A stretch of 64,000 nucleotides of DNA. It comes from an uncultured Bacteroidota bacterium (GTDB lineage: Bacteria; Bacteroidota; Bacteroidia; AKYH767-A; OLB10). How positions within the stretch are numbered: the first letter of the stretch is position 1; each line of letters opens with the position of its first letter. Below are positions 57,015 through 64,000 of this stretch, piece after piece. The translations under genes and the position numbers were made by a program. The stretch is taken from NCBI GenBank assembly GCA_903847585.1, contig CAINEC010000048.1:1-64000 (forward strand). The letters are read 5' to 3'. The notes under the pieces are model-generated. The model made no database searches. It worked only from the letters and a program-made list of their open reading frames with translations, and was not told the origin of the DNA.

Positions 57015-58799
57015 ATGGAAAATACGAATAACCACTTGAAAGGAGGCGCTTTTTTAATTAGCGAATCAGACTATAACGCGAACTTTATACCTGAAGAGTT
57101 TAATGAAGAGCACAAGTTAATGGCCGATGCAGCCCATGAATTTTTAAAGCAATATGTCGACCCGCAACTTGACAAAATTGATGCGATGGAGCCAGGCTTG
57201 ATGCCTTCATTGCTTGATAAAGCAGGTGAATTAGGATTATTAGGTGTTGCAATACCTGAGAATTTCGGTGGATTTGGAAAAGACTTTATTACTTCAATGT
57301 TAATGACAGAAGTATTAGGTGCTGGCCATTCTTTTTCAGTAGCTATGGCAGCGCATACAGGAATTGGGACATTACCTATTTTATATTTCGGAAATGAGTC
57401 GCAAAAAGCAAAGTACTTACCTAAACTAGCTACCGGCGAATGGAAAGGGAGTTATTGCTTAACGGAGCCAGGCTCTGGTTCAGATGCATTGGCAGCGAAA
57501 ACGAAAGCTGTATTATCCGAAGATGGAAAACATTACATTTTAAACGGACAAAAAATGTGGATTACAAATGCAGGATTCGCAGATGTGTTTACTGTATTTG
57601 CTCAGGTGGACGGAGATAAATTCACTGGATTCATAGTAGAAAAATCGTTTGATGGATTATCACTTGGCGAAGAAGAACATAAAATGGGAATTAAAGGTTC
57701 ATCTACGCGACAAGTATTTTTTAGTGATTGTAAAGTGCCTGTAGAGAATGTACTTGGCGAAATTGGCAAAGGACATTTAATTGCTTTTAACATCTTAAAT
57801 ATTGGTCGTGCGAAATTAGCCGCTGCTGCTTTAGGAGGAGGAAAACAGGTGATTAATCAGTCGGTGGAGTATGCTAATACGAGAACACAATTTAAATTAC
57901 CTATTGCAAAGTTCGGAGCTATCCGTCATAAACTTGCAGAGCAAGCTATTCGCACGTTTGCTGTTGAATCTGCTATCTATCGTGTTAGTGATTTGATTGA
58001 AGCAAAGGAAATCGAATTAGAGCAATCAGGAAAAAATGCAAGTAGCGCATTACTTGGTGCTGCTGAAGAATATGCTGTCGAATGTGCGATTTTAAAAGTT
58101 GCAGGTTCTGAACTTTTAGATTTCGTTGTAGATGAAGGTGTTCAAATTTTTGGAGGCTATGGATTCTCCGCTGACTTCCCAATGGATCGTTCGTATCGTG
58201 ATTCGAGAATCAATCGAATATTTGAAGGCACGAATGAAATCAACAGATTATTAATTGTTGATATGCTTTTAAAACGTGCGATGAAAGGAGAATTAGATTT
58301 GATGACTCCTGCGATGGCCGTACAAAAAGAACTAATGTCAATACCCGACTTTGGTGCTGAAGATGAGGCATTATTTATTGCGGAGAAAAAAACATTAGCG
58401 CAATTAAAGAAATCTATTTTGATGGTTGCGGGAACTGCTGTTCAGAAGTATATGATGTCGCTAGCAAAAGAACAAGAGATCTTGATGAACATAGCGGATA
58501 TGGCAATTGATGTATTTGTTGCTGAATCATTGTTATTGCGATTGCAAAAACTGGTTGATATCAAGGGAGAAGCTGCATGTAGTCTAGAATTGGATATCCT
58601 ACGTGTTTATTTAAGCAATGCGATTGACCGTGTGAACGTGAATGGAAGAACTGCAATTAACTCAATGTGCGAAGGAGACGAACAACGAATGCTTTTAATG
58701 GGACTTAAGCGATTCACAAAGCCATCGATGATTAATACAAAAGAAGCGAGACGACGTATAGCCGCGGCGTTATGTGAAGCTAATCGTTATTGTTTTTAA
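57015..58799 (+). CDS. Acyl-CoA dehydrogenase
   Basis: The 594-residue FAD enzyme catalyses the first step of beta-oxidation. Signatures are GSYCLTEPGSGSDALAAKT, NGQKMWITNAGFADVF, the FAD/substrate segment VDEGVQIFGGYGFSADFPMDR, and the catalytic base in [15 protein letters not shown]-terminal helical extension beyond the core (about 430-594) resembles very-long-chain type enzymes in this phylum. Together with the hydroxyacyl-CoA dehydrogenase and thiolase at 44.9-49.2 kb it completes a beta-oxidation set in this window. It touches the aminopeptidase gene with no gap. Confidence 0.93.
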   Translation: MENTNNHLKGGAFLISESDYNANFIPEEFNEEHKLMADAAHEFLKQYVDPQLDKIDAMEPGLMPSLLDKAGELGLLGVAIPENFGGFGKDFITSMLMTEVLGAGHSFSVAMAAHTGIGTLPILYFGNESQKAKYLPKLATGEWKGSYCLTEPGSGSDALAAKTKAVLSEDGKHYILNGQKMWITNAGFADVFTVFAQVDGDKFTGFIVEKSFDGLSLGEEEHKMGIKGSSTRQVFFSDCKVPVENVLGEIGKGHLIAFNILNIGRAKLAAAALGGGKQVINQSVEYANTRTQFKLPIAKFGAIRHKLAEQAIRTFAVESAIYRVSDLIEAKEIELEQSGKNASSALLGAAEEYAVECAILKVAGSELLDFVVDEGVQIFGGYGFSADFPMDRSYRDSRINRIFEGTNEINRLLIVDMLLKRAMKGELDLMTPAMAVQKELMSIPDFGAEDEALFIAEKKTLAQLKKSILMVAGTAVQKYMMSLAKEQEILMNIADMAIDVFVAESLLLRLQKLVDIKGEAACSLELDILRVYLSNAIDRVNVNGRTAINSMCEGDEQRMLLMGLKRFTKPSMINTKEARRRIAAALCEANRYCF

Positions 58800-59837
58800 T
58801 TGAAATTTGTGAAGAAAATCCTCGTTGGATTATTAGTTGTTTTATTCATTTTTTGTGCATGGAACTACTCCTTGCTATACTATGCATGCGTACAACTGAA
58901 AGGGCAACTTACAATCATTTTTGAGTCGAAGCCAATCGATGAAGTGATCAATGATAAAAGCATCCCGAAGGAAACCAAGGATAAACTCTTGATGATAGCA
59001 GAAATTAAAAAATTTGCTTTAGAGGAATTAGGGTTTCCAAACAACAACAACTACACTACTTTTTACGATCAGCATAATCATCCATTGATGTATGTAGTAA
59101 GTGCTTGTCCGGAGTTTAGCATGCAGGAATACGAATGGCACTTCCCTATTGCAGGCAATTTTACTTACAAAGGATTTTTCAAGCGTGATATGGCAGACCA
59201 AGAAGTATTAGCGCGAAAAACAGAGGGACTTGACGTTTATTTAGGAACTGCCTCAGGATGGTCGACATTAGGGTGGTTAAAGGATCCTGTTTTATCTGGC
59301 ATGCTGAAAAAAAGCAAGGGAGAACTGGCTGAACTAATCATTCATGAGCTCACGCATTCGTATAAGTATGACAAAAACAATGTTACGTTTAATGAGAATC
59401 TGGCCACCTTTGTAGGGCAAAAAGGAGCAATTTTATTTATCAAAAAGAAATTCGGGAATGAATCACCATTGCTAAAAGAGTACGAGGGAATTTTGCACGA
59501 TAATCAATTGTTTGACGAGCGAATGACAAAGGGATATTATGAATTAGACAGTCTATATAAATCGTTTAAGAATGAAACATCAATAGAAGCCAAAAAGCAA
59601 GAGAAAAAAGAATTGACAGAGCATATTCTTGGATCTATTAAAGAGCTCAATTTTGTAGATCAGCATCGATATGATTTTGTTTTTCAGAAAAGAGACAAGA
59701 TTAACAACGCCTGGTTTGCATCTTTTAAACGCTATAACACCTTACAACCACGCTTTGAGAGGAGTTTAAACAGTCAAGGGAATGACCTAAAAAAATGGCT
59801 TCAAACGACTGATTTTTCGAGGTTTTCGGGACAATAA
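58800..59837 (+). CDS. Putative zinc aminopeptidase (COG4324/PF10023-like)
   Basis: The 345-residue protein starts with TTG immediately after the acyl-CoA dehydrogenase stop. It has an N-terminal membrane or signal segment (about 5-29), then a zinc site with HELTH at 182-186 and E199 in FNENLATFVGQ. The block GTASGWSTLGWLKDPVLS (about 149-166) is characteristic of this predicted aminopeptidase family. Exact substrates are not known. It is probably periplasmic and membrane-attached. Gap-free linkage with the upstream gene suggests coexpression. Confidence 0.83.
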   Translation: MKFVKKILVGLLVVLFIFCAWNYSLLYYACVQLKGQLTIIFESKPIDEVINDKSIPKETKDKLLMIAEIKKFALEELGFPNNNNYTTFYDQHNHPLMYVVSACPEFSMQEYEWHFPIAGNFTYKGFFKRDMADQEVLARKTEGLDVYLGTASGWSTLGWLKDPVLSGMLKKSKGELAELIIHELTHSYKYDKNNVTFNENLATFVGQKGAILFIKKKFGNESPLLKEYEGILHDNQLFDERMTKGYYELDSLYKSFKNETSIEAKKQEKKELTEHILGSIKELNFVDQHRYDFVFQKRDKINNAWFASFKRYNTLQPRFERSLNSQGNDLKKWLQTTDFSRFSGQ

Positions 59838-59878
59838 TGCTGTATATTGAGAAATCATAGGAGTTTTTCCACAATTAA

Positions 59879-59912
59879 TTTGGATTTTCAGTCAATAAAT
59901 TCCCTAAATTCG
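59879..59912 (+). promoter_or_regulatory. Candidate promoter of receiver-glutamate dehydrogenase gene
   Basis: TTTG (59879-59882), 22 bases, then TAAATTCG (59905-59912), a near match to TAnnTTTG. The -7 box ends 28 bases before the ATG at 59941. Confidence 0.45.
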
Positions 59913-59940
59913 CTCCCCTAAATCTACAGCAAAAAAGAGC

Positions 59941-61602
59941 ATGGCGATTACAGCAATTTCAAAAAAATCAAAAGCTGCCAAGCAAGTAGCGAAGGCGCTT
60001 ATTTTAATCGTAGAAGATGATGCATTACAAGCAGAAATCTTAAAGGATCACCTGGAAAGCAGTACTGAAAACAGCACTATATTAAAGTTTTCAAGTGGCG
60101 AAGAGTGTTTAAAGCAAATTGGAAAGAAAAAGCCAACTATTGCATTCATCGACTATAATCTTAATTCGAAGAATAAAAAATCAATGGATGGTTTGATGTT
60201 ATCGAAGAAAATTAAGGCTATGCACCCGAAGTGTGAGACGATTCTTTTATCAGATAAAAACACTGAAAAAACAATCAACGAAGCTTTGAAAAAATCATCT
60301 GTTAAGTTCATTGCGAAAGATGAAAAATCGTTACACTTAGCTGCAGCGGCAGTTCAAGATACTACGAATCCTTTTCAGGCAATGATTCAACGTTTTGACA
60401 TTGCATCGAAAATTATCGGGTTAGAGCAAGATGTTTACAATGTGATTAAAAATCCATCGAAATTGGTTGAGGTGAGCTTACCAATCAAGATGGATGATGG
60501 AAGTATTCAAACTTTTGATGGTTACCGTGTAATTCACTCTACAGCTTTAGGCCCCTCAAAAGGAGGAATTCGTTATTCAACAGCAGTTGATGCGGATGAG
60601 GTAAAAGCGTTAGCAGCATGGATGACTTACAAATGTGCCATTGCAGATATCCCTTACGGTGGAGCAAAAGGCGGAATCAATTGTGAGCCTTCTAAAATGT
60701 CGGTTGGCGAATTGGAGCGTTTAACACGTGCCTATACTGCAGCAATGCAAGATATTTTCGGAGTAGACAAAGATATCCCTGCTCCAGACATGAATACTGG
60801 CCCTAGAGAAATGGCTTGGATTGTTGACGAGTTCAGCAAAATCAAAGGAAGTTTCACTCCAGGTATCGTTACAGGAAAACCTTTACACTTAGGTGGTTCA
60901 CTAGGACGTGTAGAAGCAACTGGCCGTGGCGTATGTACGTCAGCGTTAGAAGCTCTTTCAAAGATGAAAATGTCACCTAAGAAATGTAAAGCTGCTGTTC
61001 AAGGATTTGGAAATGTAGGTTCAATTACGGCTAAGCATTTTGCTATGCATGGAATTAAAGTGGTAGCCATTTCAGATCATACAGCTGCATTCTACGATCC
61101 AAAAGGAATTGACATTGAAAAAGCAATGGCTTATCGTGATAGCAATAAAGGAGTATTGAAAGGTTATAAAGGCGGTAAGTTAATCACGAACGCTGAGTTA
61201 TTAGAATTACCAGTTGAAATATTAGCTCCTTGTGCTTTAGAAAATCAGATTACTGCTGCGAATGCAAGCAATATAAAAGCAAAGCTAATTGTAGAAGGTG
61301 CAAACGGTCCAACAACGGCTGGTGCTGATGAGGTCTTAAACAAAAAAGGCACTATTGTAATTCCAGATATCCTTGCTAACGGTGGTGGAGTAACGGTATC
61401 TTATTTTGAGTGGGTTCAAAATAGAACAGGCTACTACTACAGTGAAGAAGAAATCAACAAGCGTGCTGATCGTTGGATGAAACAAGCTTTTGCAAATGTT
61501 TGGAATGTCTCTACGAAGCATAAAATTTCAATGCGTATTGCTGCTTATGTATTTGCATTAGAAAAAGTAGCGAAAGCGATTCGTTCAAGAGGAAGCTATT
61601 AA
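59941..61602 (+). CDS. Response-regulator receiver domain fused to glutamate dehydrogenase
   Basis: One uninterrupted frame of 553 residues contains two known modules. Residues about 18-140 are a CheY-like receiver: acidic pocket E25-D26-D27 (LIVEDD), phospho-acceptor D71 (AFIDYNLN), hydroxyl S104 (ILLSDK) and K126 (KFIAKDE). From about residue 143 a complete Glu/Leu/Phe/Val dehydrogenase follows: TALGPSKGGIRY, substrate lysine K231, catalytic K243 (PYGGAKGG), D283 (PAPDMNTGP) and NAD-binding GFGNVG at 355-360. Glutamate dehydrogenase links 2-oxoglutarate and glutamate in the cytoplasm. The fusion suggests phosphorylation changes its activity. Upstream is a Bacteroidota-type promoter and downstream a terminator; it is monocistronic. 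Whether the enzyme uses NAD or NADP is not certain. Confidence 0.9.
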   Translation: MAITAISKKSKAAKQVAKALILIVEDDALQAEILKDHLESSTENSTILKFSSGEECLKQIGKKKPTIAFIDYNLNSKNKKSMDGLMLSKKIKAMHPKCETILLSDKNTEKTINEALKKSSVKFIAKDEKSLHLAAAAVQDTTNPFQAMIQRFDIASKIIGLEQDVYNVIKNPSKLVEVSLPIKMDDGSIQTFDGYRVIHSTALGPSKGGIRYSTAVDADEVKALAAWMTYKCAIADIPYGGAKGGINCEPSKMSVGELERLTRAYTAAMQDIFGVDKDIPAPDMNTGPREMAWIVDEFSKIKGSFTPGIVTGKPLHLGGSLGRVEATGRGVCTSALEALSKMKMSPKKCKAAVQGFGNVGSITAKHFAMHGIKVVAISDHTAAFYDPKGIDIEKAMAYRDSNKGVLKGYKGGKLITNAELLELPVEILAPCALENQITAANASNIKAKLIVEGANGPTTAGADEVLNKKGTIVIPDILANGGGVTVSYFEWVQNRTGYYYSEEEINKRADRWMKQAFANVWNVSTKHKISMRIAAYVFALEKVAKAIRSRGSY

Positions 61603-61621
61603 TAAACTTTAAAATCAATAG

Positions 61622-61655
61622 ACGCAGGTTGAATAAAAATCAGCCTGCGTTTTTA
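61622..61655 (+). terminator. Rho-independent terminator after the fusion gene
   Basis: ACGCAGG (61622-61628) pairs with CCTGCGT (61644-61650) and inner GA/TC pairs, followed by TTTTT. It starts 20 bases past the stop. Confidence 0.85.
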
Positions 61656-61668
61656 ATAAAACGATACT

Positions 61669-62325
61669 ATGACAATTCACCGCGAAGGATATACGATACT
61701 TAGTGTATCAGCAATAATAATGATTGCCTTAAATGCGATTACGTTTTATACTTTAGGAAGCAGCCACTGGCTATTCTTAAGCATTTTAGTTATTTGCATT
61801 GTGCTTTATTTGCTTTTCCTGCAGTTCTTCCGTTATCCAAAGCGCGACTTAACATTAGGAAGTAATTTAGTTGTTGCTCCTGCAGATGGAAAAGTTGTGG
61901 TGATTGAAGAAGTTTACGAAGGTGAATATTTCAAAGACAAGCGTCTTCAAGTTTCTATTTTTATGTCGCCAATTAACGTACATGCTAACTGGTACCCTAT
62001 TGCTGGATTAATCAGTTATGTCGCTTATCACAAAGGGAAATATTTAGTAGCATGGCATCCAAAGGCAAGTACAGAAAATGAAAGAAGCACGATTGTAATT
62101 CAGAAAGATGATGGTCGTGAAATTTTATTACGTCAGATTGCTGGAGCTTTAGCGAAGCGAATTGTTTACTACCCACATCAGAATGACAAAATCAGACAAT
62201 GTGGAGAAATGGGCTTTATTAAATTTGGTTCTCGTGTAGATTTATATTTCCCGTTAGGAACAAAAATCACTGCTCAGATTGGTCAAAAAACTACTGGTGG
62301 TGTAACGGTAATTGCAGAAATGTAA
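61669..62325 (+). CDS. Phosphatidylserine decarboxylase, short form
   Basis: The 218-residue protein has two N-terminal membrane helices (about 12-55) and the decarboxylase core: VVAPADGKVVVIEEV, FMSPINVHANWYPI, and the self-cleavage region MGFIKFGSRVDLYFP, where the GS pair would create the pyruvoyl group. It is the short type found in Bacteroidota and archaea and should make phosphatidylethanolamine at the inner membrane. The gene is single, and its 3' end lies 1 base from the converging VWA gene. Confidence 0.9.
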   Translation: MTIHREGYTILSVSAIIMIALNAITFYTLGSSHWLFLSILVICIVLYLLFLQFFRYPKRDLTLGSNLVVAPADGKVVVIEEVYEGEYFKDKRLQVSIFMSPINVHANWYPIAGLISYVAYHKGKYLVAWHPKASTENERSTIVIQKDDGREILLRQIAGALAKRIVYYPHQNDKIRQCGEMGFIKFGSRVDLYFPLGTKITAQIGQKTTGGVTVIAEM

Positions 62326-62326
62326 T

Positions 62327-63397
62327 TTATTTATTCCAAGAAGCTATTGCAGTAAGGAGAATTACTCTGTGAAATATCCCTTCTTCTTTGAATTCTGGTT
62401 TGGAATATTCAGCAAATAACTGAACTACTCCATCCTCTCCTACTAAACTTTTTAATCTATCTAATTTGCGATCTCGCTCTTCGCGCATGCGATATGCTCG
62501 TTGGTCGAATGCAGACATTGTAGTTAAGCTAGCCTCTTCTTTATACTTAGCAAAATAATCGCAGTATTTTATACTCTTTACAAAGCTGCCCGAAGACTTA
62601 TAATACATTCGATGCATATAAGTACTTAAACCAGCTTCAAATGCTCCAGAATCTGAAGCCACCATTGACTTTCGTCCCATAGCGCTATCTGGCCCTGACC
62701 ATTGCATATCATTATACAAAAGAGTATTTTGTTTCATGACTGCATTCATATCAGAATTCCAAAAACTAATCGGGTCTTTTTTATTAACTGAAATTTCCGT
62801 TTGAATCCCTCCAGTAATAGCGGCTATTCGCTTCCAACCTGCAATATCAGCAGCTTTGTTAGCAGATTTAGTGACGAACAACGAATGAACGATTATCTTC
62901 TTCGCTACAGCCTGTTCGCATATTTTCACATATTCGTAACCGTTAGAAGAAACTGATCCATTACCGACAATATAAACCAACTTCAAAGCATCATCTTTTT
63001 TCGACCATGACATATCGCTCACCGCAATGGAAAGCGCAGCACTCACAATCTGATCTCCTTTTTCAATAGAAGGCTTCAATTTATAAAGCTCCGCATCTAT
63101 GTAATCGAGATTATAAGTTAAATCTGAGAACACTTTAACATAGCCATCATCTTTACCAAAGCTTGGTCGTGAAAAACAAATTACTCCCAACCTTAAATCT
63201 GGCTTAGGCTTCATAGCGTTTAATTCATTCGCAATTAGCCAAAGATTATCACGAACATCATTTACCAACCCGTTAGTACTGCCACTTAAATCAAGACAAA
63301 ATACAATATCTAATGGACGCACATCTTCCTTCTGAGCATGAGCTTGCCCTGTGATAAGTAGTATTAGCAATAAAGAAAATCTTAGAAGGTATTTCAT
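62327..63397 (-). CDS. Secreted von Willebrand factor A domain protein
   Basis: The start at 63397 (356 residues) gives the signal peptide MKYLLRFSLLLILLITGQAHA; a longer form from 63409 adds four residues. A VWA domain follows, with the metal-ion site DLSGS (IVFCLDLSGSTNGL) near residue 33-46 and later SIAVSDMSW and VYIVGNGSV. The C-terminal part (about 240-356) is helical and charged, with DQRAYRMREERDRKLDRL. VWA domains mediate protein contact. The partner is unknown, as neighbours on both sides are housekeeping enzymes. Confidence 0.8.
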   Translation of the reverse strand: MKYLLRFSLLLILLITGQAHAQKEDVRPLDIVFCLDLSGSTNGLVNDVRDNLWLIANELNAMKPKPDLRLGVICFSRPSFGKDDGYVKVFSDLTYNLDYIDAELYKLKPSIEKGDQIVSAALSIAVSDMSWSKKDDALKLVYIVGNGSVSSNGYEYVKICEQAVAKKIIVHSLFVTKSANKAADIAGWKRIAAITGGIQTEISVNKKDPISFWNSDMNAVMKQNTLLYNDMQWSGPDSAMGRKSMVASDSGAFEAGLSTYMHRMYYKSSGSFVKSIKYCDYFAKYKEEASLTTMSAFDQRAYRMREERDRKLDRLKSLVGEDGVVQLFAEYSKPEFKEEGIFHRVILLTAIASWNK

Positions 63398-63476
63398 TTG
63401 AACAATCAAAAATACCTTTCCTATCCTGAATAAAATGGAATATTAAAAAATGCTTTCAACAGCAAAACAACAGATA

Positions 63477-64000
63477 TTAACATTTATCTATTAGAGGTAA
63501 AACTGCATGATTTAAAGCATCCAAAGCCTCTTTAATTTTCCAATTATCACGATTACGAGGTTCCACATAATTGCTAATTCCTCGAATCTGGGCGGCAGAA
63601 ATATTAAACTGATTCGCTACATAAAAAACCGCTGCCCCTTCCATCGATTCAACATCAGCTTTATACGTTTTAAGAAGAAGATCGATTGATGTAGCGGAGC
63701 CAGTTACCGTTTGAACCGTTAGGCCATTAACCTTTTGAATACCTTCTAAATTGATATTAGTTTGAAGAGGAGCAATTACTTTATTTTCAAAAGGCCTCTC
63801 ATTTTCACTATGGAGATTTAAGTCGAAAACTGATAAAAACTCGCCCTTATTTTCTGCACCCCAAAAAGCAAATTCATCTGAAACTACATTAACGACCTGA
63901 ACAAGTGATAAATCTCTGTTAATTGCACCTGCTAATCCAATATTTATGATTTGAGAATAGGTGTTTTTATGCAGGGCATTGGTAAGATGGAAAACTGTAG
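63477..64000 (-). CDS. mqnB: Futalosine hydrolase, C-terminal part (cut by window edge)
   Basis: The gene runs off the right edge; 174 codons including the stop are visible. Family features are INIGLAGAINRD, VNVVSDEFAFWGAE, VTGSATSID, VESMEGAAVFYVAN and ISNYVEPRNRDNWKI, the last being typical of MqnB among the nucleosidase/phosphorylase superfamily. MqnB splits futalosine into hypoxanthine and dehypoxanthine futalosine, a step of the alternative menaquinone pathway. This fits ubiE in the same window. The N-terminal part and any neighbour lie outside. Confidence 0.85.
   Translation of the reverse strand, partial: TVFHLTNALHKNTYSQIINIGLAGAINRDLSLVQVVNVVSDEFAFWGAENKGEFLSVFDLNLHSENERPFENKVIAPLQTNINLEGIQKVNGLTVQTVTGSATSIDLLLKTYKADVESMEGAAVFYVANQFNISAAQIRGISNYVEPRNRDNWKIKEALDALNHAVLPLIDKC

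Noticed and set aside
1..64000. CRISPR arrays, complete insertion sequences, rRNA genes or prophage modules
   Set aside because: No regularly spaced repeats, transposase genes, rRNA sequence or phage structural genes were seen.

Overview
The window is chromosomal DNA from a member of the Bacteroidota. The DNA is AT-rich. Several promoters have the Bacteroidota form TTG/TTTG...TAnnTTTG instead of sigma70 boxes. It carries the type IX secretion gene porT directly behind ubiE, and a secreted protein with a type IX C-terminal sorting domain. It also has families largely confined to this phylum (DUF3467, DUF5606, DAHP synthase fused to chorismate mutase). Order or family cannot be decided from this window.

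Layout. 1-5.6 kb: a conserved membrane-anchored protein cut by the window edge, then a tight plus-strand operon aspC-type aminotransferase, rfaE1, ubiE, porT and an FAD protein. 5.6-9.0 kb: a minus-strand shikimate operon (DAHP synthase/chorismate mutase, aroB, aroA) with overlapping genes. 9.2-15.7 kb: proline dehydrogenase, a LysM/double-psi-barrel protein, a Na+/solute symporter, recR and a long glycosyltransferase fusion. 15.7-24 kb: two tiny ORFs, then mostly envelope and secreted proteins (SOUL, GH18 chitinase, a lipoprotein, a small secreted protein, a TPR/PD40 protein), an exonuclease, a second glycosyltransferase with a flippase-like membrane protein, and DUF3467. 24-39.4 kb: the classical information-processing cluster on the minus strand, tRNA-Thr/Tyr/Gly/Thr-tuf-tRNA-Trp-secE-nusG-rplKAJL-rpoBC, preceded by rpsU, xerC and hpf. 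39.4-44.7 kb: a hybrid histidine kinase, an M3 peptidase and DUF5606. 44.9-51.4 kb (plus): beta-oxidation genes (3-hydroxyacyl-CoA dehydrogenase/hydratase, thiolase) with a MORN-type protein between them, a fatty-acid-hydroxylase-family protein and an NRAMP-related transporter. 51.4-55.8 kb: two cold-shock-domain genes, SRPBCC, a T9SS cargo protein, and a small accessory islet with an integrase-like fragment and a DUF1016 nuclease containing internal palindromic repeats. 55.9-64 kb: Sua5, acyl-CoA dehydrogenase, a zinc aminopeptidase-like protein, a response-regulator/glutamate-dehydrogenase fusion, a phosphatidylserine decarboxylase-type protein, a VWA protein and the C-terminal part of futalosine hydrolase.

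How it fits together: this is mostly housekeeping. UbiE (demethylmenaquinone methylation) and futalosine hydrolase suggest menaquinone made by the futalosine route. Acyl-CoA dehydrogenase, hydroxyacyl-CoA dehydrogenase and thiolase supply a beta-oxidation set. Proline dehydrogenase and glutamate dehydrogenase connect proline catabolism to 2-oxoglutarate. The most unusual object is the 553-residue protein at 59941-61602. It has a receiver domain with its phosphorylation residues intact, joined in one reading frame to a complete glutamate dehydrogenase, which suggests direct phospho-control of a central nitrogen enzyme. Secondary curiosities are a 27-bp palindromic repeat placed twice in frame inside a DUF1016 nuclease gene, an NRAMP-like carrier lacking the usual metal ligands, a glycosyltransferase fused to a degenerate sugar-phosphotransferase module, and a G8 tract in a predicted 5' leader. 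No rRNA, CRISPR array, prophage or complete insertion sequence was seen.
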